From Cepaea nemoralis (Eukaryota; Mollusca; Gastropoda; Stylommatophora; Helicidae): a stretch of 64,000 nt of DNA. This document shows, piece by piece, positions 42,118 to 59,778 of this stretch (position 1 is the stretch's first letter; every line of letters starts with the position of its first letter). A program made the translations under genes and the position numbers. The stretch spans positions 1 to 64,000 of the forward strand of contig JACEFZ010002109.1 of NCBI GenBank assembly GCA_014155875.1. The letters run 5' to 3'. The notes beneath the pieces were generated by a model. It was not told where the DNA came from. It ran no database searches and worked only from the letters and a program-made list of their open reading frames with translations.

Positions 42118-43079
42118 CTCTGACCGGGACTGCTCGAATAAGAAGTGTTAATTCGAACAGGATCAACTTTCACCAAGAGCACCAGGTTTCCTTGTTCAGT
42201 GACAACGACGAGGGACCAGGTAGCGTTAAGACTGGACATTGGTCGAGAAACCGATGTGCTGATCTTAGCTGATCATAGTGGATTCCTAGATTATAATCTC
42301 GGATCCTATCTAAGCCTACTGAAGCCTATTGGGTCCTGATTAGAGACTATTGAGGCATCATCTCACCCGTAGTCCCGATATCATACCACAGATCCAGGCA
42401 TTCTTCACGAAGTTACGTTCAGGTTTTATTTATTTACTTACTATATGTGAATGGTATAACTGTGGTAGCACCGTATTTATCATCATACCACATAACAAAA
42501 AGCATGATAATAAATAAAGAGATTGTAGTTTGTTTCAACTCATAGTTCATCTATAACTTATTTTCCAAGGGAAGCAACTGTATTGCTTACCTTTGTGGGG
42601 AAATTAAGTACTACTAAGAGAGAAGGGTATTGTTGGGGATAAAACCTGCCCTGCCTAGTAGTCCAGTAGTAGACAAATCTAGGCATGTAACTTTCTCTTT
42701 CCCTCTCCTTGGGATACCAGGACCAGCTAATTATGCATAGTAACGAGCCATTCTCAGACGTACTCTTTGGTATCCAGGGGCATAATCTTTATTTCAGCTA
42801 TCCCGAGTGTCAGTGTCCCGAGTTTCCCTCTGGGATCTAGAGTGTAAAGGAATTATCTGTTACCCAAAACAAACACCAGTGCAAGGAACAGTGACTACTG
42901 ACATATTGGACAGCAAGTCTAGAAATCAAAGTAGTCGTCCGACAAATTGGTTGACTGTCCGGTGTAAAAAATAACCACTTCTGACATATGGGGGATGCTC
43001 TCCGGTAATAGTAAATAACTTGGCGGCAACCCTCTACATTTCGGAAACTGGGTCTACACCGTTGCATGGGGTTTTGTTG
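42118..43079. other. Unassigned non-coding stretch
   Basis: No gene or repeat family is recognised. AATAAATAAA at about 42507-42518 is a possible poly(A) signal without context. Confidence 0.4.
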
Positions 43080-43250
43080 CAAGATGTGGCCAGGGCCTGT
43101 TGGAATCATGTGAACAGATTTTCTACAAATGTCCAGTGATTGCTGTTTTGTGTTGTGAAGATTTTCTACAGTTGTCCAATGATTGATATGTTGTGTTGTG
43201 AAGATTGTCTGCAATTGTTCAGTGATTGCGATAATGTTTTTGCTATTACT
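43080..43250. repeat. Short ~60-bp tandem repeats next to RTE relic
   Basis: The phrase gaagatt(t/g)tctacaattgt followed by ccagtgattg recurs three times. A single similar phrase lies at 57572-57606, also beside an RTE fragment, so it may belong to that LINE family. Confidence 0.7.
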
Positions 43251-44620
43251 TCTCTGCCTTCCCCTTGTTCTCTTTCCCTCAATCTTGTCAGCAGTCCCAA
43301 GTTCCCCATTTTATTTCTTATCATAACGTGGCCAAACATTTGTGACTGTCTACGTCTAATTTCTCTAATCAATTTACGGTTTTAATTTTTTTTTTTCTAG
43401 TAGGACTTGATTATTGGTTTTTCTGTCTGTCAATGGTATTAGTAATTTCTCTAGAAACAACATTTCCACCATCAGATGCTTTTCAACTTGTCTGCTCATT
43501 GTCCGCGCTTCACATCCATACAAAAGTAAAGGTTCTATATAGCACATCAGCACTCTTTTTTCTCGTTGCAGATGACATCTTATTGGTCAGTATGTTTTCC
43601 ATCTTGCAAATGGCTAGCTTTGCAACAGCGGTTATCGATCTAATCTCTTCAAGACATCTCACATAAGATGTTATGACTTCCGTGATAATTGTACCGATTC
43701 ACTTCTTTAAGAATATTCCTATTTACTTGTATATTACATTGTGGCATGTCATTCTTCCTAGTGGAGACCATAATCGGTATCGTCTTACAATTTAATTCTA
43801 ACCATAGTCGTTCACTGTGTGCAACAACCGCATCTACCAAATGTTACAGATACTGCTAATTGTCTGCAATCAATACTGTATCATCCGCATAAGTAATTTT
43901 ATTGATGTTGTGTCCCCCCCCCCCCCCAAATGGTGATTTCTTTTGTATCTTCCACATTTCTGAAAATATTTTCACTTTATAGGGAAAAAGAGATCGTGAG
44001 ACATTACAATCTCTGTCGCACACCTCTCTTAGTAGGCTGATATTGACTTACTCATCAATATTTATATCAGCTTTTTGTTTCCGATATATTTATTTTACAA
44101 GTCTGTCTTTCCAATCAATTTGTAGATCTGCAAGCATCTTCATCATGTTGACATGTCTTACTTTATAAAAAGCCTTTGTGTAGTCAATAAAGCAAAGATG
44201 TAGGTTTTTGTTTACTTATATAGAATGTTCTCTTAATATTCTCTGAACATACCCATCAGTTACTGTTCCCTTGTCTACTACGAACTCATTGTTCTTCTTC
44301 TATTTCGGGGTGTATTTTCTTCCTAATTCTTTGCATGATGATTCTTAGCTAATTCTTCGTGATGTGGCTAATTATGCTAATTGTTCGATGTTGATCACAT
44401 TCCAAGGCTCCTGATTTCTTCCTGATTGCAATAAATACAGATTTACATAATTCAGGAGGTATGTCTCCAGTATAATATATTGTGTTCAGCAGTCTGGTGA
44501 CTTGGTCGATTCCATATTCCTCTAAGGCATTGGTCATTTCTGTTGTGATGTTGTCTAGACCCGTGGTCTTTCCAGATTTTTATGTGGTTTTAGCATATTA
44601 AAACGTCCTTACTCTTTTCT
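43251..44620 (-). pseudogene. RTE-like LINE relic
   Basis: Minus-strand RT motifs in order: LLNTIYYTGDIPPELCKSV followed by FIAIRKKSGALECDQHRTI (44490-44370), a KAFD-region remnant (about 44180), ITYADDTVLIADN (about 43895-43857), a thumb remnant, and MIREIRRRQSQMFGHVMIRN (43372-43310). Frames change several times. A poly-C run (43916-43927) interrupts it. It lies inside the kelch intron. Confidence 0.85.
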
Positions 44621-47479
44621 AGCATTGACACCCTTAAAAATATCACAGGTCCTAGGGATTACTGTTTAAATACCTTAATTTGGGGAAATAAAAACAGCGA
44701 TAGACTGACCGTGGCACAGCCAAATTTATTTGGCATTAGTTTAAATTTTGGCCTTAGTTTGGTTCACGTACCTGGCCAAGACCGGCTAGATTTTAAACAA
44801 ACGTAAAAGTAAGCCATTTTGGTTCAGTGAAGACAAAGGAGTCAGACACGTTAAGCCTCCCCGGGCAGGGGATGGCCGTTTAGCCCTAAAATATGTCATT
44901 CTCTGCAGCAATTGGTATGTTAAATCTACATTATTAATACGTATTTATGTATTTTGATAAGGTACATATACCATTGTGGTTAAGTAAGAATTAGTTAAAA
45001 TGATAAATCAACAATTCTTGTAAACTAGAATCTGAATGATTTTTAGACTGAGCGCTATGTTTGTGCCACGCTGTCAAAATATTTCCTATGCCTTTACAAT
45101 TTATAATTACTATGTTAAAACCTCTTCTAGGCATTGTGAAACTATATATCACTATCAACGCCTTTGATCTGTAAATATCCTATGCAGTGTTAATTCACTG
45201 TTAAGGACATTTCAGGAAACTGTTATCCATGCAGATGCATACTATTGATCACGCTTATCATGGGCTCTAGTTCGTTGTGGATAAATTGTTTGCTAATTTC
45301 TAATCTGTAACTTGAACTATCGTGCTAAATTTTGGTACAATCTTCTTGTTAACATATTAGTAACCACTCAATATGTGTGATGGACATGTAATAATTTCCT
45401 AAAATATTGCTAGGGAAATGCCATGTGGGAGATTATAATCTAATGAAAAAAAACGCATGATATAACCACGCCTTTAGCCACGCCGCACAAAGAGGGTGGA
45501 CAACTGGTATAATATCATATGTTCCGAACACTTATCAGGCTGCATAAATCATTTCTAATAAATAAGAAATTTTCTTACAAATAGCAGCACTTGGCAAAAT
45601 ATATCACAGCGTTCACTAACCTCATGCTGCTGTAAGCTGTGGAGTAAAACAATTTATGTCTTAGTCTTATGGATTAACCAATGTGGAAATCCAAAAACGT
45701 AGGCTCCTGCATTATCATTATGATTAAATATTATGTATGATTGTCATGTACTTAATATCAGAGAAATGTACATGTTTGTTTTTCTCTGTTATGAGAATTA
45801 TATTCTGTCCTGATTGTTACTCTTTACTGTAGGAATATGCATTTTAATGTGACCCCTGGGGACATGATGATGTTGATGTAAGAATCCTTGTGCATGTCAG
45901 TACATAAGAAGACAATGTTGAATAGCCTTGGCCTAATTCTGGTTATAGCGAAAGAAAGAAGACGAGGCATTAGAAACAACAGAGATTATGAATGGGTTAT
46001 GCTCTTCAAGAATGAGAGATGCAATATCTACATGTTTGGATGGAAAGAATGGCTTCACTCATCTAAAAGTACCAGTAACAACATGAGAATATAATATAGA
46101 GTGAGAAAATACCTTACTCACATTTAGAGTCAGAATGGCTCTACAACAAGCAAGGAAGGACGTGGAACTTGGAAACCCACTCCTATCTCCTTCCCCTTTT
46201 TTGTTTGTAATTATGTTGTGAAAATGTTATCACACCACAAAGTATTAATGCCTGTGTTGTATTTTTTGTCATCCATTTCTATAGACAGTAGCGAGTGGTG
46301 GTGTGGATTTTGTTGGTCAATATCACTAAAACTGGATCCTGGGTCAACAGCCACAAGGTGATATATGGCAACCTGTCCTAACCATAGTCTGGATCTAGAA
46401 AAACATCAACGTTGACTGCTATGCTTATCCACTTCCTATCCAGCGAAAGACGTGTTGAAGAGAGACACTCAGCGATTGATAGTCCTACTTCTGTCAGGAT
46501 ATCCAGGATGGATCTCTGTATTTAATTGTCCATCAAGATAAATTGATATTCAAAATATACCTACAACAGAGTATTGTCTACCTTTACGTCTGGGAGATAC
46601 CACCTGGTACGCCATCAATCCGCGAGGTCAACGAAACCATGGGACATTCCCAGTTTCCTGTTCAGGATTGAATAATCCTTCAATCAGTCATGCAGCGGCA
46701 GAATCAACACCAAGTTCTAGATATGAACACCAACTCAAACAAATGGGAAGAGACACTGAAACAACATAAGCCAGTACAACCAAGATACCAACTTAATACC
46801 AACTGAATACCAACTTAATATTAACTGAATAACCCTGAAATAAGCCAGACCAATTCGAGATCGCAGACCGGAACACCATCAAGAAGACCATATGAAAGAA
46901 GCTAGCGGAGTAAATGCCTCTACGCATGCAACAAAAAGAATTATCTGATTGTTAGCGACTCCCTGTTGTGTGTTGGAAATAATATTCCTCAGTTCCATGC
47001 TAGAGGAAGCAAATGAATGACTCGTGTGAGTTTTTTGTGTGGGTTTATAGATAATTACAGAAGCTCCAATGAGTGAAGTTGTATAAAGTATATCTCTCTA
47101 TAAAAGATACATGTTAGTAACAGCAAGTTTTGTCCAGAGGCATTGATATTTATTCTCGCAGAACTTTTGTAGAGAAACCATTCAGAATTTGGCTCATCGA
47201 GTACCCCCACTGTGAGAAATTAGACCTAAGTTTAAGTTCAACACAGAATTATTAGTAGATGATTTCTCTTCTAGGTTATATAGAGATCTTGGCAGTTAGC
47301 CACAGTAACAAATGAAAAGCAGTTCTCTCATCTATCTTGTTGACTGTGTTCTGGTCGCCAACCTCATTCTTGATCTCTTTAATATCATTACAAGTGACAC
47401 AAGACACTTGGACAAATGACCACATTGACAATTGAACCATTGTAGTGAACATAAACAGCAACAACAATACTTTACACCG
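44621..47479. other. Unassigned intronic stretch
   Basis: AT-rich with no conserved domain. A small aataccaactgaataccaac-type reiteration lies at 46790-46835. Confidence 0.45.
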
Positions 47480-47720
47480 GTCGAACAAGACATCAACATG
47501 AGAAGATCTTGACAACAGTTGGACACACATTCACAAAGAATGGTCCCACCAACAGATTAGACAAGTCATACATCATGGAAGATACTTGACAACAACCACA
47601 CAGAACTTCCACAATATCAGTAACCAACAACAGCAGTAGAGTAAACAGTCACCATGAAGATGCTTGACAACAGTTGGACAATTCATTCACAACAGTGCAC
47701 AAGACAACCACAGAGACATG
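47480..47720. repeat. Decayed ~78-bp tandem repeat (3 units)
   Basis: gaagat.cttgacaacag occurs at 47502, 47579 and 47657, with related ttggacacacattcacaa phrases in between. Confidence 0.75.
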
Positions 47721-49739
47721 TATCTCAAATAACTGTTCTCTTACTATCATCATTTTATTAATGTTTGATGAGGCCAGGTGAAGACTCAGGCTTCATATCC
47801 TGCCAAAAATCTACATTTCAATCATAGGTTTATATGCAAAATATAATTGACAATGATTATGACCCCAAATACATCACCCAATACCCAATCCGAACATCAA
47901 TTTAAAACAAACTCTCCTCCTTCACATCTCTACTCCATCAAGTTATCCTACACCACAACACCTTAGGCTTCTATCATTTCTTCTACTGTCAATGAGGGAA
48001 ACACATGATAAGCCATAGTTTGGGGCAAGCATAGGGACATTCTGCTCCACTGATCTGTGTACATCCTGTTATCACCTATGAAGGGTGTTGGGAAAGTCTC
48101 AGGTTGCAGTTTTCCCCATGATGTTTTCCCAAGTAAAGCTATTTATTCCCTACTGTCACAGTTCGAAGAAAGTTTACAGCCCTGTCTCTTCAATGGTGAG
48201 TAGACTGTTCATGAAGTTGAAAAACTGTGATTGGTTTTACATTTCCAGTAGAGGAAGATCTAAAAACCATTATGTCCCAGCATTCTTCCTTATCAGTCTA
48301 TCTCCCACAAAGGTTTCTGATGGTACTGAATCACAACACCTAATATCATTAATCCATTTGTGAATTTGCTCTATGTATTATCCTTCTTCTCCATTTGCTT
48401 TTCAGCCAATATTAATAAGCTGGAATACTCCTCAAGATATGGTTTTGACTAGAAATCTGGTAAGCTCCAATACACATCTAATGTCCACTCTTGGCCAGTA
48501 GAAGCATGCTGAAAACCAGGTGATCTCTCACTCCTAAGGTTTCTTCTTGAATTTCTCTTGAAGATATAGCCTGGAACATTTATAAAAATGGAGAGTCTCC
48601 CTGTAAATTCTCCCATAATAGAAAACTTTCCCAGTGCACTCTGCATCTGCCAGAATTTAGTGAATTCAGGCTGAGTATTTTCAACCTGTAGTGTGGTACT
48701 ATTGGAGAGTCCATCTTATAAAGCTGGATTTGAAGACTAGAGCCCAGGACTTCCCTGGAGTTGTCCTGGTAATTGAAGGCCTCCCCTTTTTCCTCATTCT
48801 CTGTTAATAAACAAAGGCACAACATGTGTTTTACATCTGTTGAAACATTGTCATAGTTATGTAGTACCATTACAGATTCAGAGAGGAATCGGAGGGAAAG
48901 GGGAGTGTGATATTCGAACACCCGCCCCTCACTGGTGATGAAGTGCAATTTTATTTGGTGGTTTGGGGTGATATCTTTTCCAAGATTAATCCCCAATTTG
49001 TGAATTCATAGGCACATATGCTTAATTAGGGGCAGCTTCACACACTATCTAGTACCTTATAATTATTTGTCTATATAAATTCTCACAATAAGTGGATCTC
49101 AGAGGACCGGTGTACCATGAGAACAGACAGTGTGATTAAGCATTAAGAAGTAGGCATTGTATGGCAGAAATCATGCACTAGCATTTCAAAGCAAGACATG
49201 AAGCAAACAGCATAAAATGAACACCTTCATGAGGCACATCTGCTGAACCATTCACCATAAGGCAGATATGAGATAGATAGAAGACAGGCATCTTTCATGA
49301 CTGCACTTGGCAATATCATTAAACTAATGGCAATGGACCAATTAGCATTCATAAATGTGATACCTTGGTACAAGAATGTCTTATCTCATTCACACTCACA
49401 CCGCCATGCCAAACTTCCTCATCTTAAGCCAGACCCGGTTCACAAGCACCATCAAATCATCATCATCATCATTTTGTTGTGCTCTTTTCCCATTAAACAG
49501 TAGCAATATCTACTGCAGTGGGTACCAAGCGATATTGCATAAGCAATGCTTTCACATGTGTAATACACATATGAAAGAAAACATGAATTTCCCCTGACAA
49601 ATAGCATGAGCCTTCCCATGTATTCAGCTGACTAGACACCATAGGTTATGTCACATATTGCTCCTTGTTGGAATGTAGTTCATATAACCTAAACCATTGT
49701 TGCAAAAGAACCAGCGCATAACTGTCGTGTCTTCCTTTA
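47721..49739. other. Unassigned intronic stretch
   Basis: It contains a 138-codon minus-strand frame (48996-48580) in which no domain is recognised. It is not called as a gene, because nothing supports a start, splice site or family. Confidence 0.4.
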
Positions 49740-50490
49740 AAGTGTCGTCCCTGGGGTGAGGAGAGTTGTCAGGGTCTTAAACTTGGCTCGCTAACCTAAC
49801 ACATGTGAGACAGTACAAGTACAACGTGATTTGACTTGAGACTCAACGACACAACGTTCAATGGATTTATTTACAGATCATATACAGTATGATGATCACG
49901 ACAATATATACTTTACACTTCAATACACTTACATACACAATACAGCTCACAAGTCTATCTCTCAAGATGTCCAGACACTCGACTTTCAGGCACAGAAACC
50001 ACACAACGCCTTTCTCTCATCTTGCGTCCGTTTCAGTCCGCTTCCCAGAGCTGTCTGCCGCTAGTTCGCAACTTGCCTCCCACCTGAAGTGGCTTCACGA
50101 GGCATGCGTGCGTCTTGCGTCGTCCTTGCCTGACCGCTGGCCGTCTGGTCAGCCAGCAATCTCGCGGGCAGGTAACTACTACTCGCCTGGCGGCGTAACG
50201 AAGTTACGGCATCCCTCCTGGGGACTAAGTCGCCTGGCGGGCGTGACGATGTCACTGCACCACTGCACTATTCTGGACTCTGACAAGAGTCAACACCCAC
50301 ATTATAATTTTTCTTTCCTAACAATATCCTGGAGAATCCACCAGCTTCCGTCCAACACACTCCATCAGCCCATGGACACCTTTTCCTATCACTCTCTCAC
50401 TGTCGTACTATGCCCCCCCCCCCCTCATACTTCCCCCACGCAACATATTCAACAACGCTTGCTTCTAAAAATTAATAAAGATTAATTTAT
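49740..50490 (-). repeat. Possible solo-LTR or other GC-rich element
   Basis: A GC-rich block (about 50000-50270) stands out in AT-rich surroundings. On the minus strand a poly(A)-like AATAAA (49871-49866) lies about 120 bases before ...CAGGGACGACA. Runs such as gtcgcctggcggg recur. The boundaries and identity are unproven. Confidence 0.25.
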
Positions 50491-54505
<4,015 letters not shown>

Positions 54506-54508
54506 ATA

Positions 54509-55137
<629 letters not shown>

Positions 55138-55326
55138 TTAACCCTAGAACTGCCAGGATGTTTTAGTAACACTGGTTACCATTGGGGTCAATACCAACCC
55201 CAACACTTTATAAAGCACTTTATAATGTAAAACTAGACGTTTTTTAATGCAATTTTTTATTTTTTTTATTTTTGATGTACTAATCATTACAAAGTGTTTA
55301 GATAAAAGAATGCGGAAATAGTTTAC

Positions 55327-57170
55327 TTACACACATGAACCCAGCATAGAATCTTGAGAGTTATAAGGGACAGCGGTCACAAACTCCTTGTTCATAATCT
55401 TATGTTGGCCACAAACAAAGTTATTGCAAGTCCCACAAACATTCCTATATTTTCTGTCAATCTCCCTTGGAAAAAGGTGACAGCGACCTCGTTTTCTAGA
55501 TCCACAACAATTCTCTGCTAGTTTAGGTGGAAGGTTCCCAGGTTGACATGTTTGGCCCATTTCGATGAGTCCTGCAGGTTGAATCAAAAACAGTTGGCGT
55601 TTATGAGACTTGTGATGGTTCCATTAAGGAATGAGTTGCATTGACAGAACAAATGCATTAATGGAAGAAACATCTAGAATGTTGTAGAAAATGACTACAG
55701 GCCATATGTTTGTATTGCGTTTGACTTAGTTTAGTTTAGTTTAGTCGTTGGATCAACATCACGGCTCACGATTTAACCCATAAGTGCTCCGTTTTCCTCC
55801 TACCTCAAACCTGATTCTGGAGAAACTCAGCTCAATGCACGAACTTCGTTGCATCGGCGAGGATCCTGAAATACGTTGGGTATATTTTTAACTCGAAATC
55901 TCGAAGCGCCGTTAGGCTACTCTTTTTCGATTTCCAACTGCCAAGGGATTTTTTGCGTGCGCAACAATACATACGGGCGTCCGATCTCACTACCCAGAGA
56001 CCAGGGGAAATTTTATTACTGGAAGTCCAGGTGGATTAATTAAAATAAATCCCGGTCCTCACCGGGGTCTGAACCCGGGACCTCCAGCACTCGAGGTGGA
56101 CACCATACCTGAATAACAGCCCAACATTTGATCGGCTGTGTCCACTCCACCCTTCGTGTGATTGTAGTCAAGGATCATCAGTGGTGTTTGGGAATAAGAA
56201 CTTTAATCCACATATGGCTGATCATGCATTGTACTAAGAAGTACAACCACTTTTCCTTTCCTTGGACAGTAGGAAGTCAGTGCTGCACCATCGATGAAAG
56301 CAAACTGTGCACAATTGAACACAATCTTTTCCTGAAATTAGCTCTTGTGGAAGTTCAACTCTGTTGTTTCTTATTGTTCCTAAAATTGTAAGATATGCCC
56401 CTTAAATATATTTCCCAATTTAAAACTTGCAAAAAAGTTGTCGCAAGTAATATTCTTTTCACTATTTTCCAAGCCTTTCACCATGTCAAGTACAACTCTT
56501 TCTCCTTGTTTGTTTTCTTGTGGTTGCGCAGGTTCTCTGCTGGTGTAAACGTGCATATTGAAATTATATGAAGCATCACTGTCACAATAGCACCAAATTG
56601 TACTGCTATATATGCCAGTTTGTGAGAGAATATGTTGCTTGAAAAGGCATCTTCCTTTAAACGTAACTAACTGCTCATCAATTGTTACATTGCACGACGG
56701 AACATAGCAGTCCTGTAGATTTGTCGGCCATTTATTGAATGCTTGCTTTATTGGTTCAAATGTATCATTTCTTTCATGTTGTCGTCTCTGTTGGACATTA
56801 TAAAATCGTAGACATCTGGAAATTGCAGTAAATTTATTTCGTTACATTGCCTTTGAGAATGTTCCACGCCCATGTTCTTTATCCAAAGTTGACCAATAGC
56901 TTCATGTTTTGATTTTCACACACCGGCCAAAATCAAAACTCCAACAAAATGCTGTAGTTCAATTAGCTCCAAAGTTTTCCATTTGTCATGAAACACACTA
57001 ATTCTTTCTTGGGTTGTCCATTTCTGTATGTCGTTAGTCACACTTTTTGTCATAAATAATTGAAATGTTAAAATTATTGAGTTAATGTTTCTTTTTGCAT
57101 GTCGAGTTGAGCCATGATTTTTTTTAATGAAAACATTTTAGGCAAGATCATTAAAAGTACTACTGTGTTC
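55327..57170 (-). pseudogene. piggyBac-type transposase
   Basis: Minus strand, N to C: LELIELQHFVGVLILAGV (about 56975), IDEQLVTFKGR with the first catalytic D (about 56690), YCDSDASYNFNMHVYT with the second (about 56590-56550), CDNFF (about 56440), DYNHTKGGVDTADQML with the third catalytic D (about 56165-56120), then the SINE, then RNTNIWPVVIFYNILDVSSI (about 55715-55655), and a cysteine-rich C-terminal domain (RGRCHLF...CGTCNNFVCGQH, 55505-55395). Stops near 56915 and 56720 and several frame changes add to the SINE disruption, so it cannot act as a transposase. Confidence 0.88.
55722..56122 (-). mobile_element. tRNA-derived SINE inserted in piggyBac transposase
   Basis: On the minus strand a tRNA-like head (GGTGTCCACCTCGAGTGCTG and a B-box-like GGGTTCAGACCC at about 56078-56066) is followed by a body, ending in a short (AACTA)n-type tail (55745-55725 on the plus strand as tagtttagtttagttt). 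It lies between the transposase's DTADQML and RNTNIWPVV motifs. The exact target duplication was not resolved. Confidence 0.7.
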
Positions 57171-57481
57171 TTTTATGAATAAGTGTTTCCCACCTGCTGA
57201 AATAAATGTGTTATGAAGTAGTACAGTTTAATATCAACTAACACTGAAAAATAGAAAATACATTGGGGTCCAGTCGGACCCCACTGGTAACAAGTGTACA
57301 AACGCTTGTTAGTACATGAAATTTTCTTGCGATTTAAAAAAATATGTTAGCATGTCTTGGGGGAATATATTGCTAACAATATTGTAAAATATCAAACATA
57401 TTAAGGCAAATTTAAGAAATTTAGAGAAAGTGAAAGTTGACACTGGGGTCCATTTTGACCTAATGGTAGTTCTAGGGTTAA

Positions 57482-57632
57482 ACCAGGTGTTTCCGACAAT
57501 CAATTCATGCTCATTTGCCCATTCTACAAGTCTGTTTTCTCCCTCATTTCGTTCTCCCAATCCAATGATTTTGTATTGAGAAGATTTTCTACAAATATCC
57601 AGTGATTGCTTTCTTATTATAATCCTATACAT
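57482..57632 (-). pseudogene. RTE-like LINE endonuclease fragment
   Basis: The minus strand encodes GERNEGENRLVEWANEHELI followed by VGNTWF, matching the G(E)RN..G..L..FA...L.I.NT.F motif of RTE-like endonucleases. It is interrupted at NTWF by the piggyBac TTAA. Confidence 0.75.
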
Positions 57633-57699
57633 AAGCTTATATAAACGTCTGATGTTGATAATTATTATAACCTAACATGTTTTTAAATCACATTTTTAG

Positions 57700-58988
57700 A
57701 AACTTTGGATGAAAAAGCTGCAGATGAAACACTACCAGTAGCTGACATTTCATCGTACAGCTTAGCTATCAAAGGGAGCGAAGAGATTAGAGATGATGAT
57801 CATAGTAATGAAAATAGTTGACCAAGACCATGAAAAGAAAGATCAAGAGACGGAAATAATGACCAAAGAATGGCGAAGATGATATAGTAAAGGAAAATGT
57901 TGATCAATCAGCAGCGTCGTATATAGAAAATGACGAGGACACAAGTATCTTAGAATGTTGTGAAGACAGAGTAGAGCCTAAATCACCCATAATGACGTCA
58001 GGAGGTAATAAAACAATGTGCAACAAGAATAGCGCCCCCCAGGCAGATTGTAAAGAAGCAGACAGACAACAACATTTTCTAAAACTTATTTCTGCATGCA
58101 GATTGTTCTTAGCAAAACCGACCTGTCTTGAAAATCTACTGAAGAATCACAGAGATCTAATCATCAGTACTGGGGCATACGACTTGGTGCTTAATGCGCT
58201 GATGTATTCTGTAAGTGTAGACCTGCGTCACGAAACATGGCCTGAGGCAGCTGTGCACAGAGCTTCTAGCTCCTTTAAACATGTCATGGTGTTTTTATCT
58301 GGCAACCATTTCAAGGCCTACAGTTTGGACACTGGCAGTGTTCATGAATTCGCTAAAGTGCCCGGAGATCATTCTTACAGTAATAAAATAATAGTCTTTG
58401 ACAATGGTTTGTATTTTGTTTATTCTAGTACTGATAGACACCACCGATTCAGTATGATCACAAAGCAGAAATGCTGGGCACCTGTCACTGACGTGAATAT
58501 GTATCATTCGCCAATGTTGCTGGCACATGGCAATTATGTTTATGATGTACACGTAGACGACAGTCAATTCACACTAAGTCGCTGGTCTTATGCCCATGGT
58601 CATAGTAAATGGATGACACAGACATGTGATGGATACGTAGGTGGAAACAATATCATCAGATTTCAACTGTACATAGTTGTTTTCACTAAATATAACGGGG
58701 TTGTAACTGCTCATTGTTTTAATACAGAAACCAACGAGGTACATGTATGCACAACTTCAATGGCATGAAACTTCCCAGAGTAAGATCAGCTTCAGCAGAA
58801 ATGAGGATGTTTATGTCTTGCAGGGGAATGGTTCCTTATGGAAGGTAGTCAGCACAGACACGGTCCCTGTAGACTTTGTGTTGGTCTCTAAACTCTGGAC
58901 TTTAACTTCACCTCAAGGTTGTGTGTCTATACAGAAAAAAGCTGCATATATGTTTAGTAATAAGAATTGTCTACCGTCTCTATGGTGA
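57700..58988 (+). pseudogene. Kelch-like protein, 3' exon: end of BACK and degenerate kelch repeats
   Basis: A TTTTTAG acceptor ends at 57699, and the phase-1 junction with 39129 gives a continuous frame (ETLDEKAADE). An acidic linker follows, with two frame shifts (about 57820 and 57865), then a long clean frame to 58768: BACK end (FLKLISACRLFLAKPTCLEN, then LMYSVS), then beta-propeller-like repeats (HVMVFLSGNHFKAYSLDTG; FDNGLYFVYSS; LLAHGNYVYDV). Another shift near 58765 leads to FSRNEDVYVLQGNGSLWKV and a stop at 58986-58988. The propeller would bind the substrate of a Cullin-3 ligase. The C-terminal frame is otherwise so well preserved that recent decay or sequencing indels are more likely than an old pseudogene. 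Confidence 0.78.
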
Positions 58989-59415
58989 AGAAACACGATT
59001 ATAAAACACTTTGTTGACATCGCTTCATGTGGATATGTGAAAAGACCATTGAAATGATCAAAATCGATAGGCAAGCTCACAATGTTTGCCTATGGTTTCT
59101 GTCTAGGATCATGGCGTACTTCATAGCACTGTTATATGCTACTAAATGTTGCCTCTTGAACGTACTTATTTGAAGTAGCCTTCATTCTGCGAAGTTCGTT
59201 AGTAAAAGCCATCTACAGTCTGGCCCTGGGCTCAGGGCCTTCGTGCTGAATACAATGCATCTCCAGTATCAGTATTTGCCGTAGCCCGCACTTGCGACTG
59301 TTCCTTTATTCTGTGTATGTCACAAACCACTTCAGATGTCTCAGGTATCTTGTTAGTTGGCCACACAGAAGATACAGCTTTTATTGCTGGTACAGTATAA
59401 ACAAACAAATGATCA
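58989..59415. other. Presumed 3' UTR and flank of the kelch-like gene
   Basis: No strong AATAAA signal is evident. The sequence is otherwise featureless. Confidence 0.4.
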
Positions 59416-59778
59416 AATTAGGAAGAACTTGGAAGCAACAGAGACGTGATTCCTGAGATGAATGTTGCGAATTTCTTGGGCTGCCAGAATAACTAACAAC
59501 GATTGCCTAATAGAGGCTAATGAAACTGATCACATTATATACAACAATAAGAAAGAGACAAACAGCTTTCTTTGGTCATTTGATGAGACGAGAGGAATTT
59601 GAGAACGTTGTGACAAATGCATAGAGGCATGGCAAGAGATAATACTGCTGGGTCGATTGAGACGGTGGCATGGCGGATTATCATCAGCAGAGTTGATCTA
59701 GAACAGTAAAGACCCAGATCTGTGGAGAGACATGAACGTCTACGCCAACTGGCAAGTCACTTGATGATGATGATTATA
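59416..59778 (+). mobile_element. RTE-like LINE 3' end fragment
   Basis: It is a close relative of 28690-29070, from ggaagaacttggaagcaaca to the (TGA)n tail at 59763-59775. Stops and a short deletion near 59615 disable it. Confidence 0.9.

Larger units (their letters stand above)
55138..57481 (-). mobile_element. Complete piggyBac-type element with TTAA target duplication
   Basis: TTAA at 55138-55141 and 57478-57481 flank inverted ends: CCCTAGAACTGCCA at 55142 and, inverted, CCCTAGAACTACCA at 57477. TTAA duplication and CCC(T)A ends are diagnostic of piggyBac. Total length is about 2.34 kb, including a ~400-bp SINE. On the minus strand it holds a transposase pseudogene. The element interrupts an RTE LINE fragment within the kelch intron. 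Confidence 0.95.

Noticed and set aside
48580..48996. 138-codon minus-strand open frame
   Set aside because: No domain, no splice or promoter context and no signal peptide; length alone is not enough in a 64-kb eukaryotic window.
49889..50485. 198-codon plus-strand open frame
   Set aside because: It coincides with a GC-rich island and ends in a poly-C run. Composition explains the lack of stops, and no motif is seen.
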